Below, one piece after another: positions 1-8,538 of a stretch of DNA of 64,000 nt (positions are counted from its first letter, which is position 1; each line of letters starts with the position of its first letter). Source of the stretch: Variovorax sp. (GTDB lineage: Bacteria > Pseudomonadota > Gammaproteobacteria > Burkholderiales > Burkholderiaceae_C); the NCBI GenBank assembly GCA_017744935.1, contig JAGIAI010000015.1:1-64000 (forward strand), read 5' to 3'. A program made the translations under genes and the position numbers. A model generated the notes under the pieces. It was given only the letters and a program-made list of their open reading frames with translations, had not been told where the DNA came from and searched no databases.

Positions 1-383
1 CGCAGCTTGAACTCGTGGCCTGCGAGGCTGGAGATGATCACCAGCGCGTAGATCGCGATGATCATGCCCATGGCCGGCACGCCGATGCTGGGCAGCCCGC
101 CCAGCAGCACGCCGAAGGCCAGGTTCGCCGCGAGCACGAAGAACAAGGGCTTCCAGGCCCACTTGCCGGTGGGGTCGCCGTCGGCCGTCTCGACCACCAG
201 CGACTGGAACATGATCGCCGCGCCCAGGAGCGCCAGCAGCACGCCCAGCATGAGCGGGAAGTAGCCGGGGCCCATGCGGGCGCCGTCGCCGATGGTGTAG
301 GCGGTGGCGCCGACGGCGAAGATGGCCCCCACCGCCGTGAACATGACTCCCGAAAAGAAGTCGGCTTGACTCTTGATGCGCAT
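1..383 (-). CDS. TctB-family subunit of a tripartite tricarboxylate transporter (3' end outside window)
   Basis: This is the small membrane subunit of a TTT (TctABC-type) carboxylate uptake system, which works with a large TctA permease and a periplasmic TctC binding protein. About 127 residues are visible; the C-terminus lies beyond base 1. The start MRIKSQADFFSGV, the following hydrophobic helix containing GAIFAVGATAY, and the signature GPGYFPLMLGVLLALLGA fit TctB. Two further hydrophobic segments follow. The ATG at 383 is preceded by a purine-rich AGAGGCAAGAGA. TctA would be expected just beyond the left edge. Family assignment is fairly sure; the substrate cannot be told. Confidence 0.8.
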   Translation of the reverse strand, partial: MRIKSQADFFSGVMFTAVGAIFAVGATAYTIGDGARMGPGYFPLMLGVLLALLGAAIMFQSLVVETADGDPTGKWAWKPLFFVLAANLAFGVLLGGLPSIGVPAMGMIIAIYALVIISSLAGHEFKL

Positions 384-501
384 GTCTCTTGCCTCTCGAC
401 CCTCGTTTTGGAAATTGGAGGGTCGTTCTGCGTACCTGACCAATGGCTGACTTTGACGCTACGGACTTCCCCTGTAGCGGCCGGCCGTTGGCGGCGCGGG
501 T

Positions 502-717
502 TCAGCCGGGGCGGCGCAGCGGCGCGAGCAGGCCCTTCAGGCCGTTGTGGTCGATCTCCTGCATGAGCGCCAGGAGGCGGCCGATCTCGCCCTTGGGGAA
601 GCCCTCGCGCGCGAACCAGTTCAGGTAGTTGCCGGGCAGGTCGGCGATCACGCGGCCCTTGTACTTGCCGAAGGGCATGTCGAGGGTGACGAGTTTCTCG
701 AGGTCTTCGGGCTTCAT
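502..717 (-). CDS. DUF3820 family small protein
   Basis: A 71-residue soluble protein. The block MPFGKYKGRVIADLP followed by YLNWFAREGFPKGEIG and a C-terminal NGLKGLLAPLRR is the typical pattern of DUF3820 proteins, which are short and of unproven function. Some family members have been described as quorum-sensing-linked factors, but nothing here tests that. It lies 27 bases downstream of the acyl-CoA dehydrogenase on the same strand and could be read from the same transcript. No membrane segment or signal peptide is visible. Confidence 0.8.
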   Translation of the reverse strand: MKPEDLEKLVTLDMPFGKYKGRVIADLPGNYLNWFAREGFPKGEIGRLLALMQEIDHNGLKGLLAPLRRPG

Positions 718-744
718 GGAGGCGATTGTCGGCCGGGCGCGCGC

Positions 745-1905
745 CTAGCCGCGCGGCGGCTTCTTCGCGATCCCCATCGTCTTCGCGAGGATGCCCAGCA
801 TCACCTCGTCCGCGCCGCCGCCGATCGAGGCCAGCCGGCCATCGCGATAGAGGCGCGAGACGCGGTTCTCCCAGGTGAAGCCCATGCCGCCCCAGAACTG
901 CAGGCAGGTGTCGGCCACTTCGCGCGTGAGGCGGCCGGTCTTGAGCTTGGCCATCGACGCCAGTTCGGTCACGTCCTGCCCCTGCACATGGAGGTCGCAG
1001 GCGCGGTAGGTGAGGGCGCGCAGCGCCTCGACCTCGGTCTTGAGCTCGGCCAGCTTGAACTGCACCCACTGCTGGTCGGCCAGCGTGCCGCCGAAGAGCT
1101 TGCGCTGCTGCGCCCATTCGATGGTGTCCGCGATGCATTCGTCCATCGGCAACAGCGAGCTGGCGGCGCACCACAGGCGCTCTTCCTGGAACTGCTGCAT
1201 CTGGTAGACGAAGCCCTGGCCCTCCTCGCCGACGCGATAGCGCTGCGGCACGCGCACCTCGTCGAAGTAGATGAGGCCGGTGTCGCTCGAGTGCATGCCG
1301 ATCTTGCGGATCTTCTTCGCCTTGGTGATGCCGGGCGTGTTCATCGGCACCAGCACCAGCGACTTGTTCCGGTGCACCGGGCCATCGCTCGTGTTGACCA
1401 GCATGCACATCCAGTCGGCCTGCAGGCTGTTGGTGATCCACATCTTCTGGCCCGTGATGACGTAGTCGCCTCCGTCCTTGCGAGCGTGGCTCTTCAGGCC
1501 CGCGACGTCGCTGCCGGCGCCGGGTTCGCTCACGCCGATGCAGCCGACCGTCTCTCCAGCAATCGCGGGCGCGAGGAATTCGCGGCGCAGCGCGTCGCTG
1601 CCGAAGCGGGCAAGCGCCGGCGTGCACATGTCGGTCTGCACGCCGATGGCCATTGGAACGCCGCCGCAGCTCACATGGCCCAGCGCCTCCGCCATCGCCA
1701 TCGCGTAGGAATAGTCCAGGCCCGAGCCGCCGTACACCTCCGGTTTGTTCAGCCCCAGCAGGCCGAGCGCGGCCATCTTGCGAAAGACCTGGTGCGCCGG
1801 AAACTGCTCGGCCGCCTCCCATTCGTCGACATGCGGATTGATTTCCTCGTCGATGAAGCGGCGCAGCGTCTTCTGGATCTCGAGGTGTTCGTGGGTGTAC
1901 TGCAT
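745..1905 (-). CDS. Acyl-CoA dehydrogenase, AtuD (citronellyl-CoA dehydrogenase)-like
   Basis: A 386-residue FAD-dependent acyl-CoA dehydrogenase that should introduce an alpha-beta double bond into an acyl-CoA and pass electrons to ETF. The N-terminal helical domain is followed by the EPGAGSD flavin/substrate motif at about 127-133 and TGQKMWITN at 151-159. The C-terminal helical domain contains QFWGGMGFTWEN and ends with ASIGGGADEVMLGI. At the position where medium-chain enzymes carry the catalytic Glu of YEGT this protein has Gly, so the base probably lies elsewhere, as in isovaleryl-type enzymes. Overall wording resembles AtuD of acyclic terpene catabolism, but no other atu gene is adjacent. 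The start ATG has GGAGA five bases upstream, inside a perfect inverted repeat (1910-1930). Confidence 0.88.
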   Translation of the reverse strand: MQYTHEHLEIQKTLRRFIDEEINPHVDEWEAAEQFPAHQVFRKMAALGLLGLNKPEVYGGSGLDYSYAMAMAEALGHVSCGGVPMAIGVQTDMCTPALARFGSDALRREFLAPAIAGETVGCIGVSEPGAGSDVAGLKSHARKDGGDYVITGQKMWITNSLQADWMCMLVNTSDGPVHRNKSLVLVPMNTPGITKAKKIRKIGMHSSDTGLIYFDEVRVPQRYRVGEEGQGFVYQMQQFQEERLWCAASSLLPMDECIADTIEWAQQRKLFGGTLADQQWVQFKLAELKTEVEALRALTYRACDLHVQGQDVTELASMAKLKTGRLTREVADTCLQFWGGMGFTWENRVSRLYRDGRLASIGGGADEVMLGILAKTMGIAKKPPRG

Positions 1906-1909
1906 GCCT

Positions 1910-1930
1910 GTCTCCGGTCGATCCGGAGAC
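1910..1930 (-). promoter_or_regulatory. Perfect inverted repeat covering the ribosome binding site of the acyl-CoA dehydrogenase
   Basis: The arms GTCTCCGG (1910-1917) and CCGGAGAC (1923-1930) are perfect 8-base complements around a 5-base spacer. Read on the minus strand, the promoter-distal arm holds the GGAGA ribosome binding site, five bases before the ATG at 1905. The element could be a repressor operator, as TetR-type regulators of acyl-CoA pathways use short palindromes, or an RNA hairpin that hides the ribosome binding site. The sequence alone does not decide between them. Confidence 0.55.
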
Positions 1931-1979
1931 TGTAGGGCGCGCGCGGCACGGCGCGCTTGCGGGAAGTGGCTACAGGGTG

Positions 1980-2981
1980 TTACGCCGGCTGCCGCTTGCC
2001 GTGCGGGCGGCTCGCCTCCAGGCACCCCAGCCCTTCGAGCGTCGCACCGACCGCGGTGTCGAGCGGCGTGTGCGGCTCGCTGCCCAGCAATGCCACCAGC
2101 CGGCCATTGCGCAGGTGAACCGGCTTCTGCCAGAGATACCGCATCTCGCGCAGTTCGCGGAACATCGGCACGAAGGGCGACGCCAGCGCCACGAGCCACC
2201 AAGGAAAACGCTTCACCGGCAGGTCGGGCTCGCCGCTCGCCCGCCGGATGGCCGCTTGCATGCGGGTGCCGTCGGCATCCCAATGGCCCTCCATGTGGAA
2301 GGTGTCGAAGACTGCGAGCGCGCTCTCGCGTTCGACGAGTTGCGCGATGGTCTCGGCCACGTCCGGCAGGTACGCCCATTGGTGACCGACGCCTCGCCGG
2401 GCTGGATCGGCGATCGCCGAGATCGGCTTGCCGGGTTTCACGAGCCCCTGCGCGAACCAGTTGTTGCCTGCCCGTGGCCCGAAGAAGTCGCCGGCTCGCA
2501 CGACGAGCGAGCGCACGCCGCGCGCCGCGGCATCGCGCAGGCGCTGCTCCATCTGCACGCGAATGGCTCCCTTGCGGCTGATGGGGTTCTGCGGAGCGCT
2601 TTCGTCGAGGTCGGGGAAAGCGTCGGGCCCGTAGTTGTAGACCGTGCCCGGCAGCACGATCCGCGCCCCTGTGGCTTCGGCCGCGCGCAGGGTGCTGTCG
2701 AGCATGGGCAGCACCAGCGTTTCCCAGTTGCGATAGCCGGGCGGGTTGACCGCGTGCACGATCAGGTCTGCGCCGCGTGCAGCGGCGATGACGCTGTCGG
2801 CGTCCATCGCGTCACCCGTGACCCATTCCGGACGCGGGGTGCCCGCAGGCCACTGCGCCGCCGCCTTCGCCGGATCGCGCGCCAGCGCCCGCACGCTCCA
2901 GCCCCGCCGCAGCAACGCTGAGGCGGTTTCCCCGCCGATGCCGCCCGTTGCGCCCAGCACCAGGGCCGTACCTCTTTCCAT
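1980..2981 (-). CDS. NAD(P)-binding SDR/epimerase-type oxidoreductase
   Basis: A 333-residue extended short-chain dehydrogenase or atypical SDR. The Rossmann motif GATGGIGGETA lies right after the start (TALVLGATGGIG), followed by a NAD(P)-binding beta-alpha-beta fold (ALLRRGWSVRALARDP) and a DADSVIAAARGADLIVHAVNPP segment. A downstream VYNYGPDAFPDLDE replaces the classical catalytic YxxxK region of epimerases. The substrate is unknown. GGAAG precedes the ATG at 2981 by five bases. The gene is divergent from the LysR regulator at 3068, with a possible LysR box between them, so it is a likely target of that regulator. Confidence 0.8.
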   Translation of the reverse strand: MERGTALVLGATGGIGGETASALLRRGWSVRALARDPAKAAAQWPAGTPRPEWVTGDAMDADSVIAAARGADLIVHAVNPPGYRNWETLVLPMLDSTLRAAEATGARIVLPGTVYNYGPDAFPDLDESAPQNPISRKGAIRVQMEQRLRDAAARGVRSLVVRAGDFFGPRAGNNWFAQGLVKPGKPISAIADPARRGVGHQWAYLPDVAETIAQLVERESALAVFDTFHMEGHWDADGTRMQAAIRRASGEPDLPVKRFPWWLVALASPFVPMFRELREMRYLWQKPVHLRNGRLVALLGSEPHTPLDTAVGATLEGLGCLEASRPHGKRQPA

Positions 2982-3036
2982 GACTGCTTCCTTTTGTGTT
3001 GCCGATGAAGCGATTCTTCGGCCAGGCATGGATAAA

Positions 3037-3055
3037 CACAATTGTCTTAACTGTG
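3037..3055. promoter_or_regulatory. Candidate LysR-type box CACA-N11-TGTG
   Basis: In the 86-base divergent spacer there is a dyad CACA (3037-3040), 11 bases, TGTG (3052-3055). This is the T-N11-A geometry typical of LysR-family sites. A perfect 8-base palindrome ACAATTGT (3038-3045) overlaps its left arm. The position between a lysR gene and its divergent neighbour supports a regulatory role. The arms are short, so chance cannot be excluded. Confidence 0.45.
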
Positions 3056-3067
3056 CAGGCGGCTAGT

Positions 3068-3985
3068 ATGAAATGTATGAACCCGAATTCACTGGACTGG
3101 GAAAGCCAGCGCGCCTTTCTGGCCGTGCTGCGAGAAGGAAGCCTCTCTGCCGCCGCGCGTGCAATGGGCGTGGCGCAACCCACGGTACGACGCCGCCTCG
3201 ATGCGCTGGAGCGCACCATCGGCGTCGCGCTTTTCACGCGCTCGCCCTCCGGCCTGACACCGACCGATGCGGCTCGCGATCTCGGCGGCCATGCCGAGGC
3301 CATGGCCGCCGCAGCCGATGCCTTCACGCGCGCAGCTTCGGCCGATACCGGTGCGGCGTCCGGTACGGTGCGCATCACTTCCAGCGAGGTGGTGGGCGCC
3401 GAAGTGCTGCCTTCGATACTGGCCGGCCTGCAGCGTAAGCACCCAGGCCTTGCTTTCGAACTGAGCCTGACCAACCGCAACGAGGACCTGTTGCGGCACG
3501 AAGCCGACATCGCGGTACGCATGGCGCAGCCCACGCAGGCGGCCCTCGTCGCTACGCGCGTGGGCATGGTCGAACTCGGTTTCTTCGCGCGGGCCGACTA
3601 TCTGAAGAAGCACGGCACGCCGAAGAGCCTCGACGAACTCGCCCGCTTCGCGCTGATCGGGCCCGACCGGGAGACATGGGTGCTGCGCTGGTTTCGCGAT
3701 CTCGGCATCGACCTCAAGCGCTCGATGTTCAGTTGCCGCACCGACAACCAGATCGCGCAACTCGGTGCAATCCGCGCGGGGCTGGGCATCGGCGTCTGCC
3801 AGAAGGCGGTGGCCGCACGCGATCCGAAGCTGGTGCCGGTGCTGCCGCGCGCGTTCAGCCATGGGCTCGACACGTGGGTCAGCATGCACGAGGACCTACG
3901 CCGCGTAGGCCGCGTGCGCGTGGTCTTCACGCATCTCGTCGCCGCCCTGTCCGCCTACTACGGCACGTCGGCGCCTGCCGGCTGA
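3068..3985 (+). CDS. LysR-family transcriptional regulator
   Basis: A 305-residue LysR-type regulator. The N-terminal winged helix-turn-helix reads AFLAVLREGSLSAAARAMGVAQ followed by PTVRRRLDALERTIG. A co-inducer-binding domain of the periplasmic-binding-protein type follows (GTVRITSSEVVGAEVLPSIL). The ATG at 3068 has AGGCGG five bases upstream; a second ATG at 3077 is also possible. The gene is divergent from the oxidoreductase at 1980-2981, the classical LysR arrangement, so autoregulation and control of that neighbour are inferred. The ligand is unknown. Confidence 0.9.
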   Translation: MKCMNPNSLDWESQRAFLAVLREGSLSAAARAMGVAQPTVRRRLDALERTIGVALFTRSPSGLTPTDAARDLGGHAEAMAAAADAFTRAASADTGAASGTVRITSSEVVGAEVLPSILAGLQRKHPGLAFELSLTNRNEDLLRHEADIAVRMAQPTQAALVATRVGMVELGFFARADYLKKHGTPKSLDELARFALIGPDRETWVLRWFRDLGIDLKRSMFSCRTDNQIAQLGAIRAGLGIGVCQKAVAARDPKLVPVLPRAFSHGLDTWVSMHEDLRRVGRVRVVFTHLVAALSAYYGTSAPAG

Positions 3986-4001
3986 GCGACTGCGGCTCAG
4001 C
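3981..4001. terminator. Hairpin across two convergent stop codons
   Basis: A perfect 7-base inverted repeat GCTGAGC (3981-3987) / GCTCAGC (3995-4001), with a 7-base loop, starts at the lysR stop codon (3983-3985) and ends over the stop codon of the convergent lipoprotein gene (3997-3999). It could act as a two-way transcription end. There is no T-tract, so this is a weak terminator at best. Confidence 0.4.
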
Positions 4002-5640
4002 GCTGCGGGCGGATGCGATAGAGCGCGTTGTTGCGGTCCGCGGTCACGTAGACCGTCCCGTCGTTGCCCACGGCGACGCCGGTGGGCACGTAGGGCGGCG
4101 GCATGCCGGGGCCGCCTTGGAGGCCGATGGGCAGCCCTTCCGCGACGGTGCGTCGTGTGCCGGTGGCGGGGTCGATCTCCACCACCCGACGCGCGGCGCT
4201 CTCCGCGACGATGAAACTGCCCCACGGCGTCTGCGCCACGCCCTCGGGCAATGCGAGCCCTTCGGCGACCGCGCGCAGCGGCGCGCTGGCATCGAGCGGA
4301 ATGCGCGTGAGCTTGCCCGCGGCTTCGGTGACGTAGAGCGCGCCATCCTTGCCGAGCGTCATCTGCACCGGGCCACCGAGTCCGCTGGCGATGACTTCCT
4401 TCTGCTCGAACTTCGGGCCGTTGGCGCGCGTGATGCTGCCGGTCGCGATCTCGGCGTAGATCACGCTGCCGTCGGGCATGGGGATGGCGTCGTAAGGTGC
4501 TTTCAGGCCGTGGATCACGGCGGCGGTCTTCAGGCTCTTGCGATCGACCAGCTGCACCGTGCCGGTGAACCACGAGGCCAGTGCGAAGTGCGTGGGCGAC
4601 AGCCCGACCGAGAACGGGTACTCGAGATCCGGATCGCGCTGCATGCGGAAGATGTCGCGCACCGCGCCGGTCGTCGCATCCACTTGCCGGAAGCCGAAGA
4701 CGTCGGCGACGAAGAGATCGTTGCCGTCGATCTTCATGCCCGCGGGAACCGAGAGCTTGCCGCTTGTGAGCGTACGCAGTACGCCCGTGTCCGGGTCGAA
4801 GGCTTCGACCGAGTTGTCCGCCATGTTCGACACATAAATCGTGCCTTCGGGCGCGATCGCGAGGTTGTCCAGCGAAGGCTTGAGCTGCTTCGCCAACGTC
4901 TTGCGGCCGGTGGTGAGCTCGACGCGCGTCAGCTCGCCGCTGCGTGCATCGACCACCCACAGGTTGCCCTTGCCGTCGAGATTGGCCGCGGCGGGAATCT
5001 TGAAGCCATCGGCGATCACGGTCATCGCGCCGTTCGCGGGGTCGATCTTCACCACCTGGCCCTTGAACCACAGCGGCCCGTAGAGCATGCCGTCCAAGCC
5101 CACTTCGAAGCCGTTGAAGCCGCCCATGTCCTTCTTGATGAGGCGTGGCGCCTTCTGGCCCGCGGGATCGATCTCCCACAGTGCATCGCCGAGGAACACC
5201 TGCGATGCATAGAGCTTGCCGTTACGACGGTCGAAGTCCAGCGAGTTGAGGCCGGGCAGGTCCTTCGCGACCACGCGCATCGGCGCGGTGTCGCTGTCGC
5301 GCATGCGCAGCATGCCCATCAGGTAATTGGTCCAGGCCAGCTCGCCCTTGGGACCGACCGCGATGTCGTCTGCCTGGCCTTCGACGCTGGGGATCATCAC
5401 GCGCGTGGCACCGGTCTGCCGGTCGACCTCCCAGATGGCGTTGCCCACCACCGACCCCGCGAGCAGGCGGCCCTGCTTGTCGACCGCAAGGCCGTGCACG
5501 CCGTTGAAGGACGACGGCGCGACGATCGCCTCCGGTGCGGCCCACGCAGAGGGCCGCGAGGGCGGGGTGGTCGGCGCCGTGCTGCAGGCGCCGAGGAGAA
5601 ATGCCGACGCCACAAGAGCGCCGCCCATGATCCACTTCAT
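3997..5640 (-). CDS. Lipoprotein with SMP-30/NHL-like beta-propeller repeats
   Basis: A 547-residue exported protein. The N-terminus MKWIMGGALVASAFLLGAC is a lipoprotein signal with the lipobox Cys at 19, so it is expected to be anchored in a membrane facing the periplasm. The rest consists of repeated blades with phrases such as GLAVDKQGRLLAG, DIAVGPKGELAWT, NLDGKGNLWVVD, IAPEGTIYVSN and VAVGNDGTVYVTAD, characteristic of SMP-30/gluconolactonase or NHL propellers. Twelve or so blade-like units suggest two propellers. AAGGAG sits six bases before the ATG. Lactonase activity is possible but unproven; a binding or scaffold role is equally possible. Confidence 0.75.
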   Translation of the reverse strand: MKWIMGGALVASAFLLGACSTAPTTPPSRPSAWAAPEAIVAPSSFNGVHGLAVDKQGRLLAGSVVGNAIWEVDRQTGATRVMIPSVEGQADDIAVGPKGELAWTNYLMGMLRMRDSDTAPMRVVAKDLPGLNSLDFDRRNGKLYASQVFLGDALWEIDPAGQKAPRLIKKDMGGFNGFEVGLDGMLYGPLWFKGQVVKIDPANGAMTVIADGFKIPAAANLDGKGNLWVVDARSGELTRVELTTGRKTLAKQLKPSLDNLAIAPEGTIYVSNMADNSVEAFDPDTGVLRTLTSGKLSVPAGMKIDGNDLFVADVFGFRQVDATTGAVRDIFRMQRDPDLEYPFSVGLSPTHFALASWFTGTVQLVDRKSLKTAAVIHGLKAPYDAIPMPDGSVIYAEIATGSITRANGPKFEQKEVIASGLGGPVQMTLGKDGALYVTEAAGKLTRIPLDASAPLRAVAEGLALPEGVAQTPWGSFIVAESAARRVVEIDPATGTRRTVAEGLPIGLQGGPGMPPPYVPTGVAVGNDGTVYVTADRNNALYRIRPQR

Positions 5641-5729
5641 GCTGTCTCCTTTGTTGTGCTTCTTGGCCGTCGCAGTCTAGGAGCCGCTGCCGGCCTTGCA
5701 GTCACGCGCGGGACACCGCCCGATCGCGA

Positions 5730-6554
5730 TCAGGCCCTGAACCGCCGGCGCGTGAGCCCGAGCGCGATCCAGTAGGCAACGACGGTGTAGACCACGAGCA
5801 CGGCCGCATGCCGCAGCCAGTCATCGGGCCACTGGTCCATGAAGAGCGGCCGCACCAGCATCACCGCGTTCGTCAGCGGCAGCCATGCGGCCACCGCACG
5901 CACCACGGCCGGCAGTTGCTCCAGCGGGAAGAACACGCCCGACAGGAACATCATCGGCGTCATGAACAGCGTGAAGTAGTAGGTGAAGAAGTCGTAGCCC
6001 TTCGCGAGCGCATTGAAGATCAGCGCGATGCACGAGAAGGTGATGCCGCAGCCCACCAGCACCAGCCAGGCGATGAGGAGCTTCGGCGTGTGACTGATGC
6101 CAAGCCCGAGCATCACGAAGAGGATCGCGGTGGTGGTGAAGATCGCCTTGAAGCCGGCCCAGAGCATCTCGGCCAGCACCACGTCGTCGAGCCCAACCGG
6201 CGCGTTCATGATGCCGTCCCAGGTCTTCTGCACATGCATGCGGGAGAAGGCCGAATAGAGCGCCTCGAACGATGCCGCGTTCATGGCGCTCATGCAGATC
6301 GATCCGCTCGCGAGAAAGAGGATGTAGGGAATGCGCGTGCCTTCCACCTCAACCTGCCCCACCAGCGCGCCCATGCCGTAGCCGAAAGCCACCAGCCAGA
6401 TCAGCGGCTCGGCGATGTTGCCGATCAGGCTCGGGATCGCGAGCTTACGCCACACCAGCAGGTTGCGCAGGAACACCGGCCACCAGCGCATCGAGAGTTC
6501 GGGCGGGCGCCAGACGGAGCGTGTGGGCGGCATCTGATCAAGCACTACAGACAT
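5730..6554 (-). CDS. ABC-2 type exporter permease, NodJ-like
   Basis: A 274-residue integral membrane protein of the ABC-2 (NodJ) family, partner of the ATPase just upstream. Six hydrophobic segments are evident, and the family phrase LSGVFFPLEQLPAVVRAVAAWLP matches drug/oligosaccharide exporters. Two in-frame ATGs exist: the one at 6563 touches the AAAGGAG ribosome binding site with one base between, while the one at 6554 is ten bases from it, so 6554 is preferred. It follows the ATPase gene by about 30 bases. In rhizobia NodIJ exports lipo-oligosaccharides. Comamonadaceae carry homologues without nodulation genes, so the substrate here is unknown. Confidence 0.88.
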   Translation of the reverse strand: MSVVLDQMPPTRSVWRPPELSMRWWPVFLRNLLVWRKLAIPSLIGNIAEPLIWLVAFGYGMGALVGQVEVEGTRIPYILFLASGSICMSAMNAASFEALYSAFSRMHVQKTWDGIMNAPVGLDDVVLAEMLWAGFKAIFTTTAILFVMLGLGISHTPKLLIAWLVLVGCGITFSCIALIFNALAKGYDFFTYYFTLFMTPMMFLSGVFFPLEQLPAVVRAVAAWLPLTNAVMLVRPLFMDQWPDDWLRHAAVLVVYTVVAYWIALGLTRRRFRA

Positions 6555-6590
6555 GACGTTCATTCTCCTTTCGAGGAATGCGCGGAACCG

Positions 6591-7535
6591 TCAGCCATCC
6601 TCACGGATCTGGCGTCCCGTGAGTTTGAGAAACAGGTCTTCCAGATTCGCCGGCCGATGAAAGGTGCGCAGGCCGCTGCGGTCGCCCAGCGCCGCCATCA
6701 GGCCGCGCGCGTCCTGGGTGTAGAAGAACACCGTCTCGCCGCTTACCTCCACACGGGCTGCGTAGTCCTTGAGCGGCGAATGCGCGAGTTCGAGCGCGCC
6801 GTCGCCATAGAGCTCGACCACGTCCGGCTCCAGGTACTGCGCGATCAGGTCGCGCGGGCGACCTTCTGCAATCTTGCGTCCATGGTCGAGCACCAGCAGC
6901 CGCGAGCACAGGCGCTCGGCCTCGTCCATGAAATGCGTGGTCAGCAGGATCGACTTGCCCTGCTGCAGCAGCACCTGAAGCCGCTCCCACATCAGATGCC
7001 GCGCCTGCGGGTCGAGGCCCGTGGTGGGCTCGTCGAGCATCAGCAGCTTCGGATCGTTGACCAGCGCGCGTGCCAGCGAGAGCCGCCGCCGCATGCCGCC
7101 CGACAGTTCGCCCGGCTTCGCATCGGCCTTGTGCGACAGCGCCGCGAACTCCAGCAGTTGCGGGATGCGCGGCATGATCTGCGAGCGGCGCATGCCGAAG
7201 TAGCGCGCGTAAACCATGAGGTTCTCGGCGCAGGTGAAGTCGGGGTCGAGCGTGTCGAACTGGCTCACCACGCCGAGTTGCGCCTTGATCGCGCGCGCAT
7301 CGCGCGGCATCGAAAGGCCGCCCAGTGCCTCGATCGTGCCGTTGTCCGGCGCGGTGAGGCCGAGGCACATGCGGATGGTTGTCGTCTTGCCCGCGCCGTT
7401 GGGGCCGATCACGCCGAGGCATTCGCCGGGCGCGATCTCGAACGAGAGGTCGTTGACCACCACGGACTCGCCGTAGCGCTTGTGCAGCCCGTGGGCTTGG
7501 AAGAGGGGTGTGGGCACTGGCCCATTGTGGCGCAT
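6591..7535 (-). CDS. ABC exporter ATP-binding protein, NodI-like
   Basis: A 314-residue nucleotide-binding subunit pairing with the permease at 5730-6554. Walker A is GPNGAGKTT, the Q-loop region reads [15 protein letters not shown], the signature is [15 protein letters not shown], Walker B is [14 protein letters not shown] and the H-loop is [12 protein letters not shown]. The C-terminal extension after GRKIAEGRP is typical of DrrA/NodI-type proteins. The ATG at 7535 lies only five bases beyond the stop of the LysR gene, so the regulator, ATPase and permease probably form one operon. A GTG at 7520 is an alternative start. Substrate unknown. Confidence 0.9.
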   Translation of the reverse strand: MRHNGPVPTPLFQAHGLHKRYGESVVVNDLSFEIAPGECLGVIGPNGAGKTTTIRMCLGLTAPDNGTIEALGGLSMPRDARAIKAQLGVVSQFDTLDPDFTCAENLMVYARYFGMRRSQIMPRIPQLLEFAALSHKADAKPGELSGGMRRRLSLARALVNDPKLLMLDEPTTGLDPQARHLMWERLQVLLQQGKSILLTTHFMDEAERLCSRLLVLDHGRKIAEGRPRDLIAQYLEPDVVELYGDGALELAHSPLKDYAARVEVSGETVFFYTQDARGLMAALGDRSGLRTFHRPANLEDLFLKLTGRQIREDG

Positions 7536-7540
7536 GCCCG

Positions 7541-8431
7541 TCAGAGGCGGATGCCAGCGAATTCTTGCTTCATCCATTCGACGAAGACCCGCGTGCGTGC
7601 AGGCAGCAGTCGCGCGTGCGGATAGATCACGCTCACCGGCCGCGGTGGCGGCTCGAAGTCTTCGAGGACGATTTCCAGGCGCTTCTGCGCGATGAATGGC
7701 AGCACCTGGTAGGAGAAGAAGTTGCCGAATCCCATGCCCGCGGCACACGCCTCGAGTGCGGGCGCGATGTGATTGAACTCCAGGTTGCCCTGCACCGTCA
7801 CCGACAACGGCCGCCCGCCATCGCGGAAACGCCAGGGGCCGGTGGTGGTGGGCATGATGCGGACGCAGTTCGCCTTCATCAGCTCGTCCGGATGGCTCGG
7901 ACGGCCATGCCGGCGCAGGTAGTCCGGGCTCGCGACCACCACGCGGCGAATGCTGCCGAGTTGTTGCGCGACGAGGGACGAGTCCTCCAGCGCGCTGATG
8001 CGGATACCGACGTCGACGCCTTCTTCCAGCAGGTTCACCGGCCTGTCATGCAGCAGCACGCTGCAACGCATCTTGTCGTAGCGCTGCAGGAACCGGACGA
8101 TCGCCGGCGAAACATACATGTGGCCGAAGAGTACCGGCGCAGTCACGGTGAGCTGGCCCGTGGGCTCCGCCGCGCTCTGCGTGAGCATGCGATCGGCCGC
8201 ATCCGCCGCGGCCAGCACTTCGCGCGCACTCTGCAGGTAGGTGCGGCCTTCGGCGGTGAGCGAGATGCGGCGCGTGGTGCGGTGGAACAGCCGCACGCCC
8301 AGATGCGCTTCGAGCCCCGCAAGCGAGCGCACGACGGCAGGCAGCGAACTATCGAGTGCATCGGCGGCCTTGGTCAGGCTGCCGTGGTCGGCGATCTGCA
8401 CGAAGGTGTGCATGGCTTTGAGTCGGTCCAT
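7541..8431 (-). CDS. LysR-family transcriptional regulator
   Basis: A 296-residue LysR-type regulator. The helix-turn-helix is in [21 protein letters not shown] and [16 protein letters not shown], and the effector domain begins around [18 protein letters not shown]. The pattern [22 protein letters not shown] is typical of the DsdC/CrgA-like subgroup found near glutathione S-transferases and exporters. The ATG at 8431 lacks a clear ribosome binding site. It is divergent from the glutathione S-transferase gene at 8539, with a LysR box between, and upstream of the NodIJ-like exporter, making both candidate targets. Confidence 0.88.
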   Translation of the reverse strand: MDRLKAMHTFVQIADHGSLTKAADALDSSLPAVVRSLAGLEAHLGVRLFHRTTRRISLTAEGRTYLQSAREVLAAADAADRMLTQSAAEPTGQLTVTAPVLFGHMYVSPAIVRFLQRYDKMRCSVLLHDRPVNLLEEGVDVGIRISALEDSSLVAQQLGSIRRVVVASPDYLRRHGRPSHPDELMKANCVRIMPTTTGPWRFRDGGRPLSVTVQGNLEFNHIAPALEACAAGMGFGNFFSYQVLPFIAQKRLEIVLEDFEPPPRPVSVIYPHARLLPARTRVFVEWMKQEFAGIRL

Positions 8432-8478
8432 GGCGCGATTAAACCGGAAAGTGGAGCAGTCAAGTGCAGTCCACGCCA

Positions 8479-8499
8479 TTGCTCCTTGGCGGGAAGCAA
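8479..8499. promoter_or_regulatory. LysR-type box TTGCT-N11-AGCAA
   Basis: A perfect 5-base dyad TTGCT (8479-8483) / AGCAA (8495-8499) with an 11-base spacer matches the LysR-family T-N11-A rule. It lies between the divergent lysR (start 8431) and glutathione S-transferase (start 8539) genes, at a suitable distance for activation of the latter and autoregulation of the former. Confidence 0.6.
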
Positions 8500-8538
8500 A
8501 CAAGAATGCCCTCATCGAAGCCCGTCTGGAGAAACCAC

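Noticed and set aside
62..1822. Long antisense open reading frames in the acyl-CoA dehydrogenase region and elsewhere
   Set aside because: They run antisense or in other frames of clear genes, lack recognisable domains and have Arg/Ala/Pro-rich compositions typical of GC-rich shadow frames.
5730..7535. Nodulation function for the NodIJ-like transporter
   Set aside because: No nodA, nodB or nodC genes are nearby; related bacteria carry this transporter without nodulation.
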